Below are positions 35,970 through 47,690 of a DNA stretch of 64,000 nucleotides, piece by piece; the first letter of the stretch is position 1, and each line of letters opens with the position of its first letter. The notes under the pieces were generated by a model that had not been told where the DNA came from, did no database searches, and saw only the letters and a program-made list of their open reading frames with translations. The position numbers and the translations under genes are program-made. The stretch lies in the NCBI GenBank assembly GCA_948146395.1, contig OX411551.1, positions 47,696,854-47,760,853 of the forward strand, in the 5' to 3' direction. Source of the stretch: Fragum whitleyi (Eukaryota > Mollusca > Bivalvia > Cardiida > Cardiidae).

Positions 35970-36940
35970 TATTTTTTTAGTTCCACTGGCTTAATCCCAC
36001 CCGGGCCATTGTCATGGCTATGTGTCCGTTGTGCGTCCGTCCGTTCAGTTTTGAACCTTTTCTTTAAAAATCTTCTAAGAAACTGGATATATTTCAACCA
36101 AACTTCACAGGAATGATCATTGGGTGAGCCTCTTTCAAAGTTTGTCAAGAAATTCGGATCAAATGAAAAAAAACATGACTTTGATGGGCGCGGCTAATTT
36201 CCAAATATGGTAAAAGTGACTTTGCTCAGAACCTAACTGATGGATATCAATAAAATTTTACATAAATGATCTTAAGGTACCCCTTTATCAGCCTACAAAA
36301 ACATTGTGATCGGATGAATGTACGTCTTTTATTGGCGAAGGCCGTTTCTCTAAATATTTTATAAATTTGAACTTTGGAAGTCATGTTCTCAGTACCGAAT
36401 TCATGTATGTCAATTTAACTCACATTAATGATCATTGGGTGACCTTTTATCAGGCTACAAATATATTGTGTTCAGATGAAAAGTATGCCATTTATGAGCG
36501 AAGGTCATTCTCTATATGCAATATAGTGGAAACTTTCATGAACATAATAGATGAATAACAACCACTTTTTACTAGCATAATCCTTTAGCCACCCATTGTC
36601 AGTCAACCAGAAATTATTGTGACCAGGTGCAAAATATATCTTTTACGGGTGAAGGGCATTTCTCTATATGATATATAGTGGAAACTTTGACAATCATTTT
36701 CTCTAAACTTAAATGATGGATATCAGCAACTGTCACTTGAATGATCCTTCGGTGTCCCTTAATTAGACTACCAAAAAATCTATTGTGATTAGATGAAAAA
36801 TAAATGTCTTTATATGACCGAGGTCATTTTCCTGCTTGTAATTTAGTGGAAACTCTGAAAATCAATTTCTCAAAACCTAAAAGATGGATATCAACTAAAT
36901 ATCAGGCCTGTGGAGCGAACCAGCTGCTCAAGCAGCTCTT
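35970..36940 (+). repeat. Long copy of the 28280-type repeat with internal 150-bp units
   Basis: It opens with GTGTCCGTTGTGCGTCCGTC and TTCAACCAAACTTCACAGGA. It then repeats units of about 150 bp built from GATGGATATCA, AATGATC.T..GTG.CC and TATAGTGGAAACTTT (near 36240, 36530, 36680, 36850). It ends near CAGGCCTGTGGAGCGAACCA. The frames here are repeat-derived. Confidence 0.6.
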
Positions 36941-37301
36941 GTTTAAGAATGTACCCAGTTACCTGACCTTGTGCATAATGTGGGTGTTTTGCTATATTTT
37001 GCGCCACCATCATAAAAAGGGGCCTTTCAACATTCTGTTGATTTCATACAGAGACATGCTTTCCCATTTGTTTGGACTCAATTATAAATGCTCACCATAC
37101 TGGGAGGATTGTCTTCGGCTGTTAACGTAGGTAATGTATAAAATCAAAAGAATGTTGTAAAAGACGGATCCATTCGACGCATTCCAACATCGCAGTTCTG
37201 TCAGTGCTTTGATTCTGATATTAGTCGAGTTAAATCTTCTGCCATCTTTATTTGCGATGCTAGTCTATGATCGACGGGACGGTTGCCGATTATTTTGCCA
37301 T
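36941..37301. other. Intergenic, nothing recognised
   Basis: A stretch near 37157-37200 (CGCATTCCAACATCGCAGTT) resembles 28955-28995, which also follows a 28280-type repeat. No gene was seen. Confidence 0.4.
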
Positions 37302-37408
37302 GAGTTCACGGGTGACAAAACGGATGCAAACTGTTTGCAAATAATACCCCAATTTGTAGTAATAGTTCGCTAACAGTTCGTGCTGTTTTGTCATCCTGAG
37401 CGTGGGCC
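37302..37408. repeat. Foldback MITE, CCCTGCGTTC family, degenerate
   Basis: GAGTTCACGGGTGACAAAAC..TGCAAACTGTTTGC and GTGCTGTTTTGTCATCCTGA retain the family arms. Confidence 0.6.
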
Positions 37409-38227
37409 GAACATTGCTTACGTTAATTCGGTCTGTTTTAAAGGTTTAAATCGATTATTTCAAATAAAATTGGTTTTGAAAGGTGCTGTTTTGACAATAA
37501 TGATAAATATTGAAATAACTTAATTGTTATTAATTGAATCTAATTAGACAGGCAAGGGTATACTTTGGTCCAGTATTCGATTGCTGTAAATCAAATGAAT
37601 TACTATTTCATAGTCAACAAGGCACACTTTAATGGTTATTTGGGTTACCGATATTACCATTAAGATTTGGTCGTGCAATTGGGCCGTATTGTGCAAATTG
37701 TATCTTGCACACATTTACACTAATTTATTCTTAAACCTTTCTGTCGTATAAAAGGCATTGGAAGACAGTATAGACCGATATTTGCAGTCTGATCCTAGCC
37801 AACATGTCCGTCGCATGTGCGTTTTTTATGTGCACTTTCATCAGTTTTAAAACATTCTTTTCTCAACTGATGGGTTAATGAAGCTTAAACATTGCTGGAT
37901 TGCTCCTCGGGCGAAATTCTGCTTAACGTGATTTAAGAACTTAATTCTTTAGAAAAACTTTGTTTGCAATAACAAATTTTAAACTGATAGTCGAGATTCG
38001 AGTATACGAAATACGATAATCGTGTTTCTCTTGAACAAATGTATAAACTAGCTTGTAATTTTGTGAATACACGTTTTGGTTATTATAGGAATAACGACCC
38101 AGCCTCTCTATTACATTAAATTGCTTATTGGAGAACATCTCCTTTTAAAGGGCACAGATAGCATTGGTAACCTTTACTCAGTGAAGAAAAAATAACGAAA
38201 AAAAAGGTTACCTCCAATTGATTAAAA
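37409..38227. other. Intergenic, nothing recognised
   Basis: Only a 65-codon frame of no family. No clear repeats. Confidence 0.5.
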
Positions 38228-38338
38228 TTTCTTCTTCTTCTTCTTCTTCTTCTTCTTCTTCTTCTTCTTCTTCTTCTTCTTCTTTTTTTTCTTCGTCTTC
38301 TTCATCATCATCATCATCTTCTTAAAATTATTATCATC

Positions 38339-38385
<47 letters not shown>
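38228..38385 (+). repeat. Compound trinucleotide microsatellite
   Basis: About 18 CTT units are followed by an interrupted T-rich stretch, ATC units and about 15 ATT units. Confidence 0.97.
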
Positions 38386-38494
38386 GCAGATTAAACTGGG
38401 AAAATTACATTACGCTTGAACGACGAATTTTTACTTCTTTCATAGCTTGCATTTTAAACACTATGGATAATTTGTAAAAAAAAAAAAAAAGAAT

Positions 38495-39120
38495 CCTCTT
38501 GTTGCAAGCAATATTTCCTTTACTAATAAGGCTTTCTCTTCCATTACAATACTTTTTCAAATGTCTTTTGAGCCTTTGTGTGACATTTCCAACAATGCAA
38601 CACGTGCGCAATGTTAAGACTCTGATTAGCCTGTGTAGCCTTACAGACTGATACGAGTCTTCAGTGCACACTCATGAACAATTACTCTTTGTTCACAACT
38701 AGAAAATACATTCAATGTACTGTGATCTAACTATCGGCGTCTAACTATCACGGATAAATAAAATAGTTGGAAATGTCACGTACAGGCTCTTTTGTAATAT
38801 GACGTTTTCGTATTTACGATTCAACAAATGACACGTTGATATGAACACAGTGCAGGTTTCTTGTTGAAATGCATCATCATCATCATAGAGCTGATATGTC
38901 AGAGTATAAACGTGCCTTGTTTTCTTTCATATATATTTTTCATGGTAAAAATGTGGAAGAAGAAGCCTCCGTCCTCTTGAGTAATAATTAAAGGTGCAGA
39001 AATCGAATTTTGTAATAAAAGATGATCCAATAAAGGACAAATTTTCATTTCCATCCACTTTCCACCATCTGTGTGCTTCCTACGTGCATGAATGATCAGT
39101 AAACGAAACTTAATCAAAAG
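38495..39120 (+). repeat. Right copy of the 1230-3380 duplicated segment
   Basis: TTGCAAGCAATATTTCCTTT, ACAAATGACAC, GAAGAAGAAGCCTCCGTCCT and GAAACTTAATCA follow the same order as the left copy. This copy carries the MITE at 38567-38793, which the left copy lacks at the matching position. Confidence 0.6.
38567..38793. mobile_element. MITE, copy 2 of the 741-984 family
   Basis: TTTTGAGCCTTTGTGTGACA TTTCCAACAAT and ATAGTTGGAAATGTCACGTA CAGGCTCTTTT are its terminal inverted repeats. The inner hairpin is AGACTC..GAGTCT. Confidence 0.78.
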
Positions 39121-39189
39121 TTTTCACTCTATTTTGTTTTTACTATTTTTTTTACTATTTAAGAAAAAATATCTGGTGCATTTTTAAGA

Positions 39190-39455
39190 ACCGCCGCCAT
39201 AGTGCAGTGATAGCGCGTGCGACTATCATTCATAAGGTCCCGAGATCGATCCTATATTGCGGCAATTGGCCTTTTCGACTATTGATTGATAATCGTAATG
39301 CGGCAAAGAAGCCAGAGGCTAGGGAAGGGTGTAATGATAGTACTGGTTTGAGAAATACCAGGAATCTATTGACATGTGATCCAACCTCTGTATATTACAG
39401 AAAGATTGTAAAAAAAAAAGGTGGCGTTATGAACCAACCAAACAAACAAAAGATT
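39190..39455 (+). mobile_element. SINE of the 334-618 family, diverged
   Basis: The head is CCGCCGCCATAGTGCAGTGA TAGCGCGTGCG, the body GATTGATAATCGTA and GTAATGATAGTACTGG, and the tail CCAACCAAACAAACAAA. The B box is degraded (GAGATCGATCC). The apparent 96-codon frame is repeat-derived. Confidence 0.75.
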
Positions 39456-39556
39456 CTAAAAAAAGCAAGACAGCATTTCACCTTTTTCCTGTTTTAAGAA
39501 TGTTCGTTTCTAAGATTTATCACGGCATATACAGTTTAACCATCAGAATTAGTAGC

Positions 39557-39822
39557 ATTTGTGACCCGTCACAGAAAAAGGGACCATCTGGGAACTCTCT
39601 GAAATAAATATTTGAAAAAGATATTGGGGCCAGCATAGGTCAACAATAAGCTGTAATTCATAAACTCTTTCACATGAAGGTAGATTTATCATTTCAAATT
39701 AAGAAAATGAGCAAAGTCCGAAAAGGTTCGACTCTTGTCAGTCTGCATTCCGCACAGTCTGACTAGGGTCGACACTTTACACACTTCCCAGATGGTCCCT
39801 TTTCACGTGACGGGTCAAATTT
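39557..39822. mobile_element. MITE with about 37-bp terminal inverted repeats
   Basis: ATTTGTGACCCGTCACAGAA AAAGGGACCATCTGGGAA at the left is mirrored by TTCCCAGATGGTCCCTTTTC ACGTGACGGGTCAAAT at the right. Confidence 0.82.
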
Positions 39823-40184
39823 CTAAAGAGTTTTTTTTTTTCTTCTTCTTTTTATTGTTCGTTAAATTGTCAGCTTTGTTTTGTTTACTTTCTTTATTTG
39901 ATTTTCAAATATAGCATTTATACGTTGATTGTTAGAATGCCGTTCATTTTCTCGGATTGGCACGTCTGTTTAAATCAAAGGATAAATCCTACAGTCCGTT
40001 AGTTACTTCTGATGAAATCGAAATTTTGTTCATTCGGAAAACCAAGGATTTCACTTTGACCTTAATCTATGACCTTGGACTACGTCATCGATAAAATATG
40101 ATTCGTTGCTTGGCGTTGCGTAAAGCAATTTCTTCCTTGAGGCTTGTTCATAATAGTTCTTTTTCGCAAAAAGAGAATCAAACA

Positions 40185-40916
40185 TAAAAACATCGAATTG
40201 TATCCCGATCAAAATCATTCCAAACCGCTCGCTCAGCGCTCTATTCTCTGTATTCCTTTTGCTCACTCAAACCGTTCAAAACACTCAAAATTCAGATGAA
40301 AACACATCTGGGGTCCGATTTACTTAATTTCTTACGAACAAATTATTGTATGTCAAAATCACAAATCGTACCTGCATTCTTCATTCATCGTTAGATTACG
40401 TCTTCCATTATCTCATGGGAATCGTCTTTAAAGACGATTATAATGAGATATTGTGCGGAAGAATTACATATTTAGTTACTACTGTAGAAGCAACTTTAAG
40501 TTTTGACGTACGAAAAAAAAAAGATCGTAAGATGTTTAGTTATACATGCCTTGGGATCGTACAGAATGATCCATACAATTATTCAAATCGATTAAAGTGT
40601 TGTTGTTGTTGACGTTTTTGTTGTTCTTACTTTGTTTTGTTTTGTTTTTATAATTGGTATTGATTTGAAAGCATTCACTTTGACACACATCTCTCTTTTT
40701 TATATAGAAAATTACGTTTATTCTTCTACTGGGAGGTAAAGAATTGTTAATTTCGTTCATTTGAACAAAATGTCTTCGTTATGTTGCCTCCCTTGAAATC
40801 CATTCTAAACCCCCCCCCCCCCCCCACCACCACCACCACCCCGCTTATTCAATTTTATTCTGAAATCATTTCAAAATCATCCATCTTTTCAATTACGCGA
40901 TGTTATTTTTTAAGTA
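40185..40916 (+). mobile_element. MITE family C copy, apparently interrupted
   Basis: The 5' part 40185-40300 (GATCAAAATCATTCCAAACC, GCTCGCTCAGCGCTC) and the 3' part 40769-40916 (TTATTCAATTTTATTCTGAA, TTTTCAATTACGCGATG) belong to family C. The 470 bp between include the 40352-40540 repeat. A C run followed by ACC units lies at about 40810-40843. Confidence 0.55.
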
Positions 40917-41309
40917 CACAATCAAAATGTCACCTCTTTGTAATTGTCGTCTTTGGAATTGGCCCAAGCTCATCAATGTCGTCTGGTGATCTTAAAACCG
41001 AGGCTTCAGATAGAATTTGACACCGTCTTGCAAAAAAGGACGATCCAGAACGGAACGTCGACAAAATAAAAAAATAAAAGGATATCGTGCCCAATAGAAG
41101 TTTTCTGGCTGTCGCATCTCCATAATCAAAGAGATGGAATAAAAATGATAAATGAAAATTAGAGCATGTAATATATTATTGCTAATTTGGTTCATGATTT
41201 ATAATATTTATTACATCCCTTCAATAAAACACACATGTAAGTTCAATTGATAGCTATTCAAGTCTTCATGAATGAAGACACTTTAAAACTCAATCAAGTC
41301 AGTGAAATC

Positions 41310-41430
41310 GTTGATTTTTCTAGCGCCTTTATTTTGAAAAAAAAATGTTAAACTTATCTCTTTATGGAATTTTTGAGAAAAATGGCTTTGAACGGAGTGA
41401 GTATCGATTTCACGATGTCCTAAACCCCAC
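41310..41430 (-). mobile_element. MITE family C fragment, minus strand
   Basis: GTCAGTGAAATCG and ATCGATTTCACGATGTCC are the family's internal and terminal motifs in reverse orientation. Confidence 0.5.
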
Positions 41431-41649
41431 TGGTGGTCCTGCTCTATGTTCATAGTCTTTTTTCAACGTCTTTGAAATACGCGCAAAACGTGGTACTATT
41501 TCGCAAATGCTTTCATTTGGTAATCAGCACTGTTTTGAAAGAGCCCTATCATGAGCGAACAAAAAAAAAACAACAACGTATAACAGAGTGTGGGCAATAT
41601 TTCCAATAATTTCATTGTGTGTGATATGCGTACACCGAGCTACTAGTCG

Positions 41650-41800
41650 AGTGTACAGGATGACAAAATGGTGAAAACTGTTTGCAAATTACACCCCGTT
41701 TTGCACTTGCAATTATGTGAAAATACCCTATTTTACACTTTCACTTGTGTGCAAAGCGGGGTATAGTTTGCAAACATTTTGTTATCCTGAAAGAAGGGCT
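41650..41800. repeat. Foldback MITE, CCCTGCGTTC family, expanded centre
   Basis: ACAGGATGACAAAATGGTGA and CATTTTGTTATCCTGA pair. The centre has doubled TTTGCACTTGC/CACTTGTGTGCAAAG units. Confidence 0.72.
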
Positions 41801-42007
41801 AAACAGTCGCCCAATGTCACCTTACCGTAACAAGGAGAAACAACGAGTCCTTAGTTATTGTTCGAGCAAGCAGTGAAGTTTGTAATCAGACTGGGATTGT
41901 AACGGTTGGTCTTCCAGAGTCTTAACGTTAAGCACGTGAGGCTATATTGGAAATATCATTTTTGAGATTTATGTCTCTTCTTTAAAAGAAAGTCGAATCC
42001 CAAAACA

Positions 42008-42552
42008 TACTGTTCACAAAAAGTAGAGGATATTGTAAGTTTTATTTGTGGTATTCTGGTCAGGTTGGGCATCCATACATCTTCAGGGCCCCGTTTTGGA
42101 ATCATCAACAAAGAAGCCAATTGTTTGATATCGTGACAATATTTGACTGTGACACACAGGGTTTGACATCAGTCTGGACTCGCGTCCTTCTGGTTTCCAG
42201 CATACCATTGACTAAATTACGGTGAGCTATCATTAGATCTCACATTATTCGAACGAAATGTGATGCTAATACATAAAAGAGATAAACACCAAATATTTTT
42301 TCTCTAAGTTATGCTCAACTAAAGTAAGGATTTACATTTCAACATACGCCATGTTAAAATAAGCGCTATACCCCTCTCTTCTTAAGTGCTGAATTTGCAG
42401 GACATGTTTAGCATAAAGAGGAATTCCATAACTACCATATTACCATGAGACAACTGCTAGTTGGCCAAAAATAAGTTAGATTGTCCTAAATTGTTTGCAA
42501 CCACAATAACCTTATGGGATAACAGATTATCCCCTACTTTTTGTGAACAGTA
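42008..42552. mobile_element. TA-flanked TIR element, 545 bp
   Basis: The left end TACTGTTCACAAAAAGTAGA GGATA is inverted at the right end as ATCCCCTACTTTTTGTGAAC AGTA. The TA duplication and CTGTTCAC ends fit a Tc1/mariner-type non-autonomous element. A non-ATG frame at 42461-42760 runs out through its right end and is not believable. Confidence 0.75.
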
Positions 42553-43004
42553 TATTATAGGTAAACCACGATATTTAAATGTTTATAGATATACGTTAGG
42601 CGAGTTGTTGTCACGTTCTCTGACTATACTGAAAGATCAAAGAAACGCAAATCTACCGTCATTTTTTGTACAAAGCCAAACGTCATGTATCAAGGCTTTA
42701 AAGTGCTTCCAAAACCGACTAATATTAAAACGGCAAAGTCCCGGCAATGAATATCAATAGGAAGATAAAAATGATTTTCGTGATGAGTTTCGTTACTCTA
42801 TCAGCATACAGATGATTGCATTTGTAATTTACCCGCGTTTTCAAATGCCGAGGTTTGACTATAGTATTATTCTCCAGAGCTGTTATTTTTTGTTAAGATA
42901 TTTTGAATGTACATGTATATCAAGGTATTATAAATCTATTACTCATTATAACACGATAGCGTAGAACGCATATATGAAATAAGAAGAAATAACAAAGAAC
43001 TTTA

Positions 43005-43430
43005 TAGGTGTATTTTCAAAACTGAGCGCTGACGTAGACACCGAGTCTTTTCCCATGGGTATATCAGGTCTATTTAAAAAGCATCTATAGACCTTCAATT
43101 TCAAGTGAGTGATCAAAGATCAATTTTACATTGAAAATGATAGGAGATAACGGTTTCTCGGACCTCACTCTTTCTTGCGGAACTATAATAGGATTTGAAT
43201 CTCATCCTTTAACATCAATGATGAAAGTACATAATATGCGTAAACATTACGAATTAAGATTATCGATAACTTTCGTTTAAAAGGTTTAATTGTAACTTTT
43301 TATATCATTTTTTACCTGCTTTGTCTATTTCGGTATGATGGCACGAGAATTTTACCGTTATATTTCGATTTCACGGCTCACTTGGCAAAATGTACCTATA
43401 TTCGCGATATAATTCATATGTCATGTAACT
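43005..43430 (+). repeat. 400-bp dispersed repeat, copy 2
   Basis: It matches 4595-4985 in order (GGTGTATTTTCAAAACTGAG, ACTTTCGTTTAAAAGG, GATTTCACGGCTCAC, ACCTATATT). Confidence 0.6.
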
Positions 43431-43640
43431 TACTGTGTAAACAGATCGCTCCGCTCATTTATTATAATTGACGTCATTTTAGTGGGAACGTTGATGCTTT
43501 TGGCATCATATAACTCACGAGGAAATAACGCGCTTCGTTTTCTGTGAAATCCTCCTAACGCCACTTTTATTGCTTGTTCCTTAATTTTACATCCATAAAA
43601 TGTTTTGAAATATTTACATTCAGAAAATGGTAATAAATAT

Positions 43641-43785
43641 ATATACGTACTTAGTGTTTTGTATGAGAAAAATATCTAACGAGGTTGGGAGAATTGATAA
43701 TTGGCGAGGCTCTGCCGAGACAATTATCAATTCTCACAACCGAGTTAGATATTTTTTCATACAATACACTTAGTATGTAATTATC
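43641..43785. repeat. Foldback element, ATATCTAA..TTAGATAT family
   Basis: The arms TACGTACTTAG..GAAAAATATCTAACGAGG..AATTGATAATTG and their complement surround GGCGAGGCTCTGCCGAG. It is a close relative of 11861-11981. Confidence 0.85.
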
Positions 43786-45670
43786 TTATAACCTCTATTC
43801 GCCTTGTTTTTGTAGATGTTTTCAAGAGAAATGCAAGTTTCTAAAAATAACCGCATTATATATTTGTTCTAAAAATAACTATGAGATATCATAAAAAAAA
43901 TCATACGGGATGTTATCACACGGATGTTTGCATAGTTATAAGATAAAATGGTAATAAAACTAATTTCAGAATTGTGGTCGTGTTATAATGGATATGATTT
44001 TATTTTCGTGTTGATACTCCACGAATTAAGTCCGATTGGAGGCTCTGCCCTCGGACTTTACTTTTTGCATAAATCTATAACTCCTTCCTCCATCAGACTT
44101 TATTCATGAACGCATCACCGCTTAAATGGAATTATTTCATGATTATACGCCCGTCGAAAGCCGGACGTAGCATGTGATCATCCTTTGTGTCCGTAGCATA
44201 ACTCTGTCATCTCAAGTCCGATTGTCTTTAAACTTAGAAAATGTATTCTTCTTTTAATAACGGAAGGGAGTGGCCAAGGACCGTAACTCTATCTAGATTT
44301 TTAAGTATTAACTCTTGCTGTCTTTCATGACGGGTGTATTTCGTGACAATTTGTTACCTTGTTTTGAAGTTTATTTAGGTTTATTTAATTGTTATTTCTA
44401 CGACGTTGTTGTTTGTTTTTTTTTTTTCATAAAATAATAAAAAGATTCTGTTACACGCAAACCTTTTCATGCTTTCTGTTCATGGCGCTAAAGTAAAACT
44501 TAGGGGTCTACTAAAAATAGGTCGCTTTAATAGGTCGTTTTAAGTTGAAGCATATTTTTTATCGAATATTTTAATTTTCGAACCTATGAGAATCGTTGAG
44601 ACGAATCCTATGGGTTTTAACAACATAAGATGAAATAGTAAACACCTTTTCGTTGTAGGATTTCGACTTTTTCATAGTATTTGCTAACGCTGAAAGGTTT
44701 TCTATGGACGCCTAATGAAAGTGGTCTCTAGATAGAAGTGGACGCTCGACCAATAAGGTATCGACTGAATTTTTCGGAAGCAAATACTTCTAAGAAATAC
44801 GCCGTTTCCAAACGGTGTGAAGGGTCACACGAACTATTCTGGCAAGGGTTTGAAATAATTGTGACATAATATCATGAGATATGTTAATTTTGTAATTGTT
44901 TTGTCTAGATTCAAATAACATAGACAAAGATAAAAATTTATCAAAAACGAGTCGTGTCGATCAAGGTCATGAGGGAGAGAGATGTCAGCAACGAGGGTAA
45001 TTGATCACATTGCAGTTGAAATTGAATGTTTGCTACAGACGACTGGTTCTACTTAATCAAGCCTGGTTATGATAAAATGGAACAGCGGTTAAATAGGCTT
45101 ATATTTTGCAGAATGTAAAAACGAATCAATTTCTTTGCACAAAAAGTAATCGAAAAAAAGATGAGTGGATACGTGACAAAGTAAAAACAGACGAACGAAG
45201 CGTATAGGGTTCGATTCACTATTCTTTCTGGTATTCTTTCCTTTTTAACCTGTTTTCTTTTTGAGATGCTTTCCTTTCTAAAGAATTTCAATTTTATTTC
45301 TTTGGATAAAATAAATTCGAACCAATCTATTCTCAATATCCATAAAGGATTTGTTCTAATATAATCATGTTGCTTTCAAGTGAAAATATATACGTTTAGA
45401 AAACACGATAACGGGAAAAAAGATGCTAAAATATTGCTCAACCAATTAAAATTCGAATAGAAAAATATTAGATGGAAGAAAAGTCATAAAAATGGATAAA
45501 TCTCTGATTTTCACAGGACTTGGATGGTCGGAAGCACTGCAAATTATCACAATAACTTAGCCATGGAGTCAATTAAGTTCTTCAAATGAACTTATTGCTA
45601 TTGTTTGATTTAAAAAGAATTTTCATGTGTCATATTTTTCTTACAATTAAAAAAGGTTGCGTTGATGTGC
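43786..45670. other. Intergenic, small hairpin only
   Basis: AAGTCCGA..GGCTCTGC..TCGGACTT at about 44030-44062 forms a short hairpin with the same loop wording as 43641. The 89-codon minus frame at 45067-45336 is AT-rich and unrecognised. No gene is claimed. Confidence 0.5.
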
Positions 45671-46123
45671 TACAGTTTAAACATTGAGAAATTGACATTC
45701 ACCCCAATCAAAATCATACTAGATTACTCACTCAACGCTCCGCTATTTCATTCCAAACACTCACTCAAGCAATCCAGAAACGTTCAAATATCACTAAAAG
45801 ATAGAATCAACAACTTTCTTTATTCAAAATAAATGTAGCTAGAAAAATAAAGGAAGAAAAATCGCGATTTCACTGACATAATTCAAACTGTAAGCGTGTG
45901 ATAGATTCTTTGAGAACTATGGAAGTATTTAAAGAACTTGTAGGCATATTTTATTGAAGGTAGGTAATAAATACCGCTAATTTTGTTCATCCCGAACAAA
46001 ATTTGCAATATAGATTACCTCCCATTTAATTAACTCAAACTCGCTTCACATACTCAATCAATTTCATTCCAGAATCAATCCAAAATCACTCACTTAGTCG
46101 ATTTCACTATTTTGTTATCTGTA
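45671..46123 (+). mobile_element. TA-flanked MITE family C, complete copy
   Basis: It starts TACAGTTTAAACATTGAGAA ATTGACATT and ends GTCGATTTCACTATTTTGTT ATCTGTA. The interior has ACTCACTCAACGCTCCGCTA and CGCTAATTTTGTTCATCCCG. Confidence 0.85.
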
Positions 46124-46163
46124 CTTTACCATATCTTGCTTAAAGCGTTCGTTTGACATTCAT

Positions 46164-46530
46164 AGAGGATATTGAATGAGTGGACATGGAATACCAAATC
46201 TATTGAATGAGTCACCTAAAAAAGATACAAACAAGACTTTGCCAAGTATCTTTTAAGAAGACGGGTTTAATAAATTTGGTATTTTTGAAAGCGATTTTGA
46301 TAATCTATTTATAAAATGACTGGAAACTTTGGCGGGAAATACGGCAAAATTCTAGAAATTCGTTGAATTTAAATTTCCCGTGTAACATATCTATCACCAT
46401 TTTTGAAGTGAAGTAATCTTATGAAATATTTTATCGACAACATTACAGCGTTTGGACTCTCATCGCTCACTTGCATCGTTATTCAAACTCTGTTATAACA
46501 CCAATGACAATCAATAACATGGCAATGTAA
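46164..46530 (+). repeat. 400-bp repeat family B, copy 3
   Basis: AGAGGATATTGAATGAGTGG, the inner hairpin AATACCAAATCTATT/AATAAATTTGGTATT and the CATCGCTCACTTGCATCGTT block identify it. Its end is diverged. Confidence 0.7.
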
Positions 46531-46599
46531 TTAATGAAATTACAAATTACCTTAGAGTATCTCAATAACCATAACAATTCTATAGTTAACAAAAATCCA

Positions 46600-47090
46600 A
46601 TTATAATTATTTCAGGTGAACAGGAATATTTGAAAATGGCTTCCAAATCTGTCCATAAATGAAGGATTGGTTGTGTTTAAAATGAATTTTACATAAAGAC
46701 TCGTTTTTGAGTTTACAAGAAATTTGACATGAAGGCCCCTTTTTCCATGACGCAGCTATCTTTTATGAAACGCTGACAATATGCAAGAGGCCATTGACCT
46801 GGATTATTTTGCGAAAATTTCATCAAAATTGGTCTATAAATGAAGGAGGAGATGAGTTCAAAAGAATCGTGACAGGAAGGCATATTTCTCCATGACACGG
46901 CTGAATTTTACCAAACCGCGATAACATGCGTAAGTTCAGGCGACTTGGAACATTTTAAGAAACTTTTATCCAAATTGGTCAATAAATGAATAAGGAGTTG
47001 AGTTCACAAGATTCGGACGTACGGAGGTACAGAGGAACGTATGTAAGTACTAACGACGGGACGGACGGACGGACGGACGTACGGAGAAGA
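46600..47090 (+). repeat. 28280-type repeat remnant with GGAC tetranucleotide tract
   Basis: CCTGGATTATTTTGCGAAAA TTTCATCAAAATTGGTC is repeated in diverged form near 46950. A GACGGACGGACGGAC tract lies near 47057-47080. Confidence 0.5.
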
Positions 47091-47129
47091 TAATACCAAA
47101 TTACCAATATACGCTAAACTTCGGCGGTG

Positions 47130-47690
47130 TATAAGAACACCCTGCAGTATGATTAAAAAAATCTGCAGCATAATACACAAATTTCCTTGCAGCATGATAA
47201 AAAAATCTTTCCTATCAGCATAAAAAAAGTACCCATCTACATGAATAATAACAAAAGTACCCCTCTAACATGATGATAAATATAAAAAAATGCGCAGCAC
47301 AATAAAAAATCCTCCTAACATGATAAAAATATTTCCCCGAAGCATGATAAAAAAATCCCTGCAACAGGATAAAAATATCTTTGCAGCATGATGAAAAAAC
47401 CTTCTAAAGCAAATAAAAAGCAACGTTCATCACAGCATGATAAAATCTTTTTCCTGCAGCAAGACAAGAAGTTTTCCCTGCAGCAAAAAAAGATATTTTT
47501 TTCTGTAGTATGATAAAATATTTTCCCCAAAGCATGATCACCAATTTTACCCTCAGCATGAACCAAAAAAAAAAGTATCATAAAAAAAATCTTCCACCCA
47601 GCATGATAAAAAAAGTTGCTGCAGCATGGTTATAAATTCTCCCTTTCATGGATTTTTTTTACTCTGCAGCATGATAAGAATTCCCTCTGG
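47130..47690 (+). repeat. Degenerate minisatellite, unit about 25-30 bp
   Basis: GCAGCATGATAAAAAAATC and close variants recur roughly twenty times with T-, C- or A-rich spacers. On the minus strand it reads open as a pseudo-protein with phased FLSCC and FIMLQ phrases, a by-product of the repeat and not evidence of a gene. Confidence 0.85.

Noticed and set aside
36804..37130. 108-codon plus-strand frame
   Set aside because: Its first part is translated 150-bp tandem repeat; the rest shows no domain.
38228..38385. CRISPR-like or other regular array
   Set aside because: It is a simple trinucleotide microsatellite with no spacers.
42461..42760. 99-codon plus-strand frame
   Set aside because: It begins at TTG, lies partly inside a TIR element and resembles nothing known.
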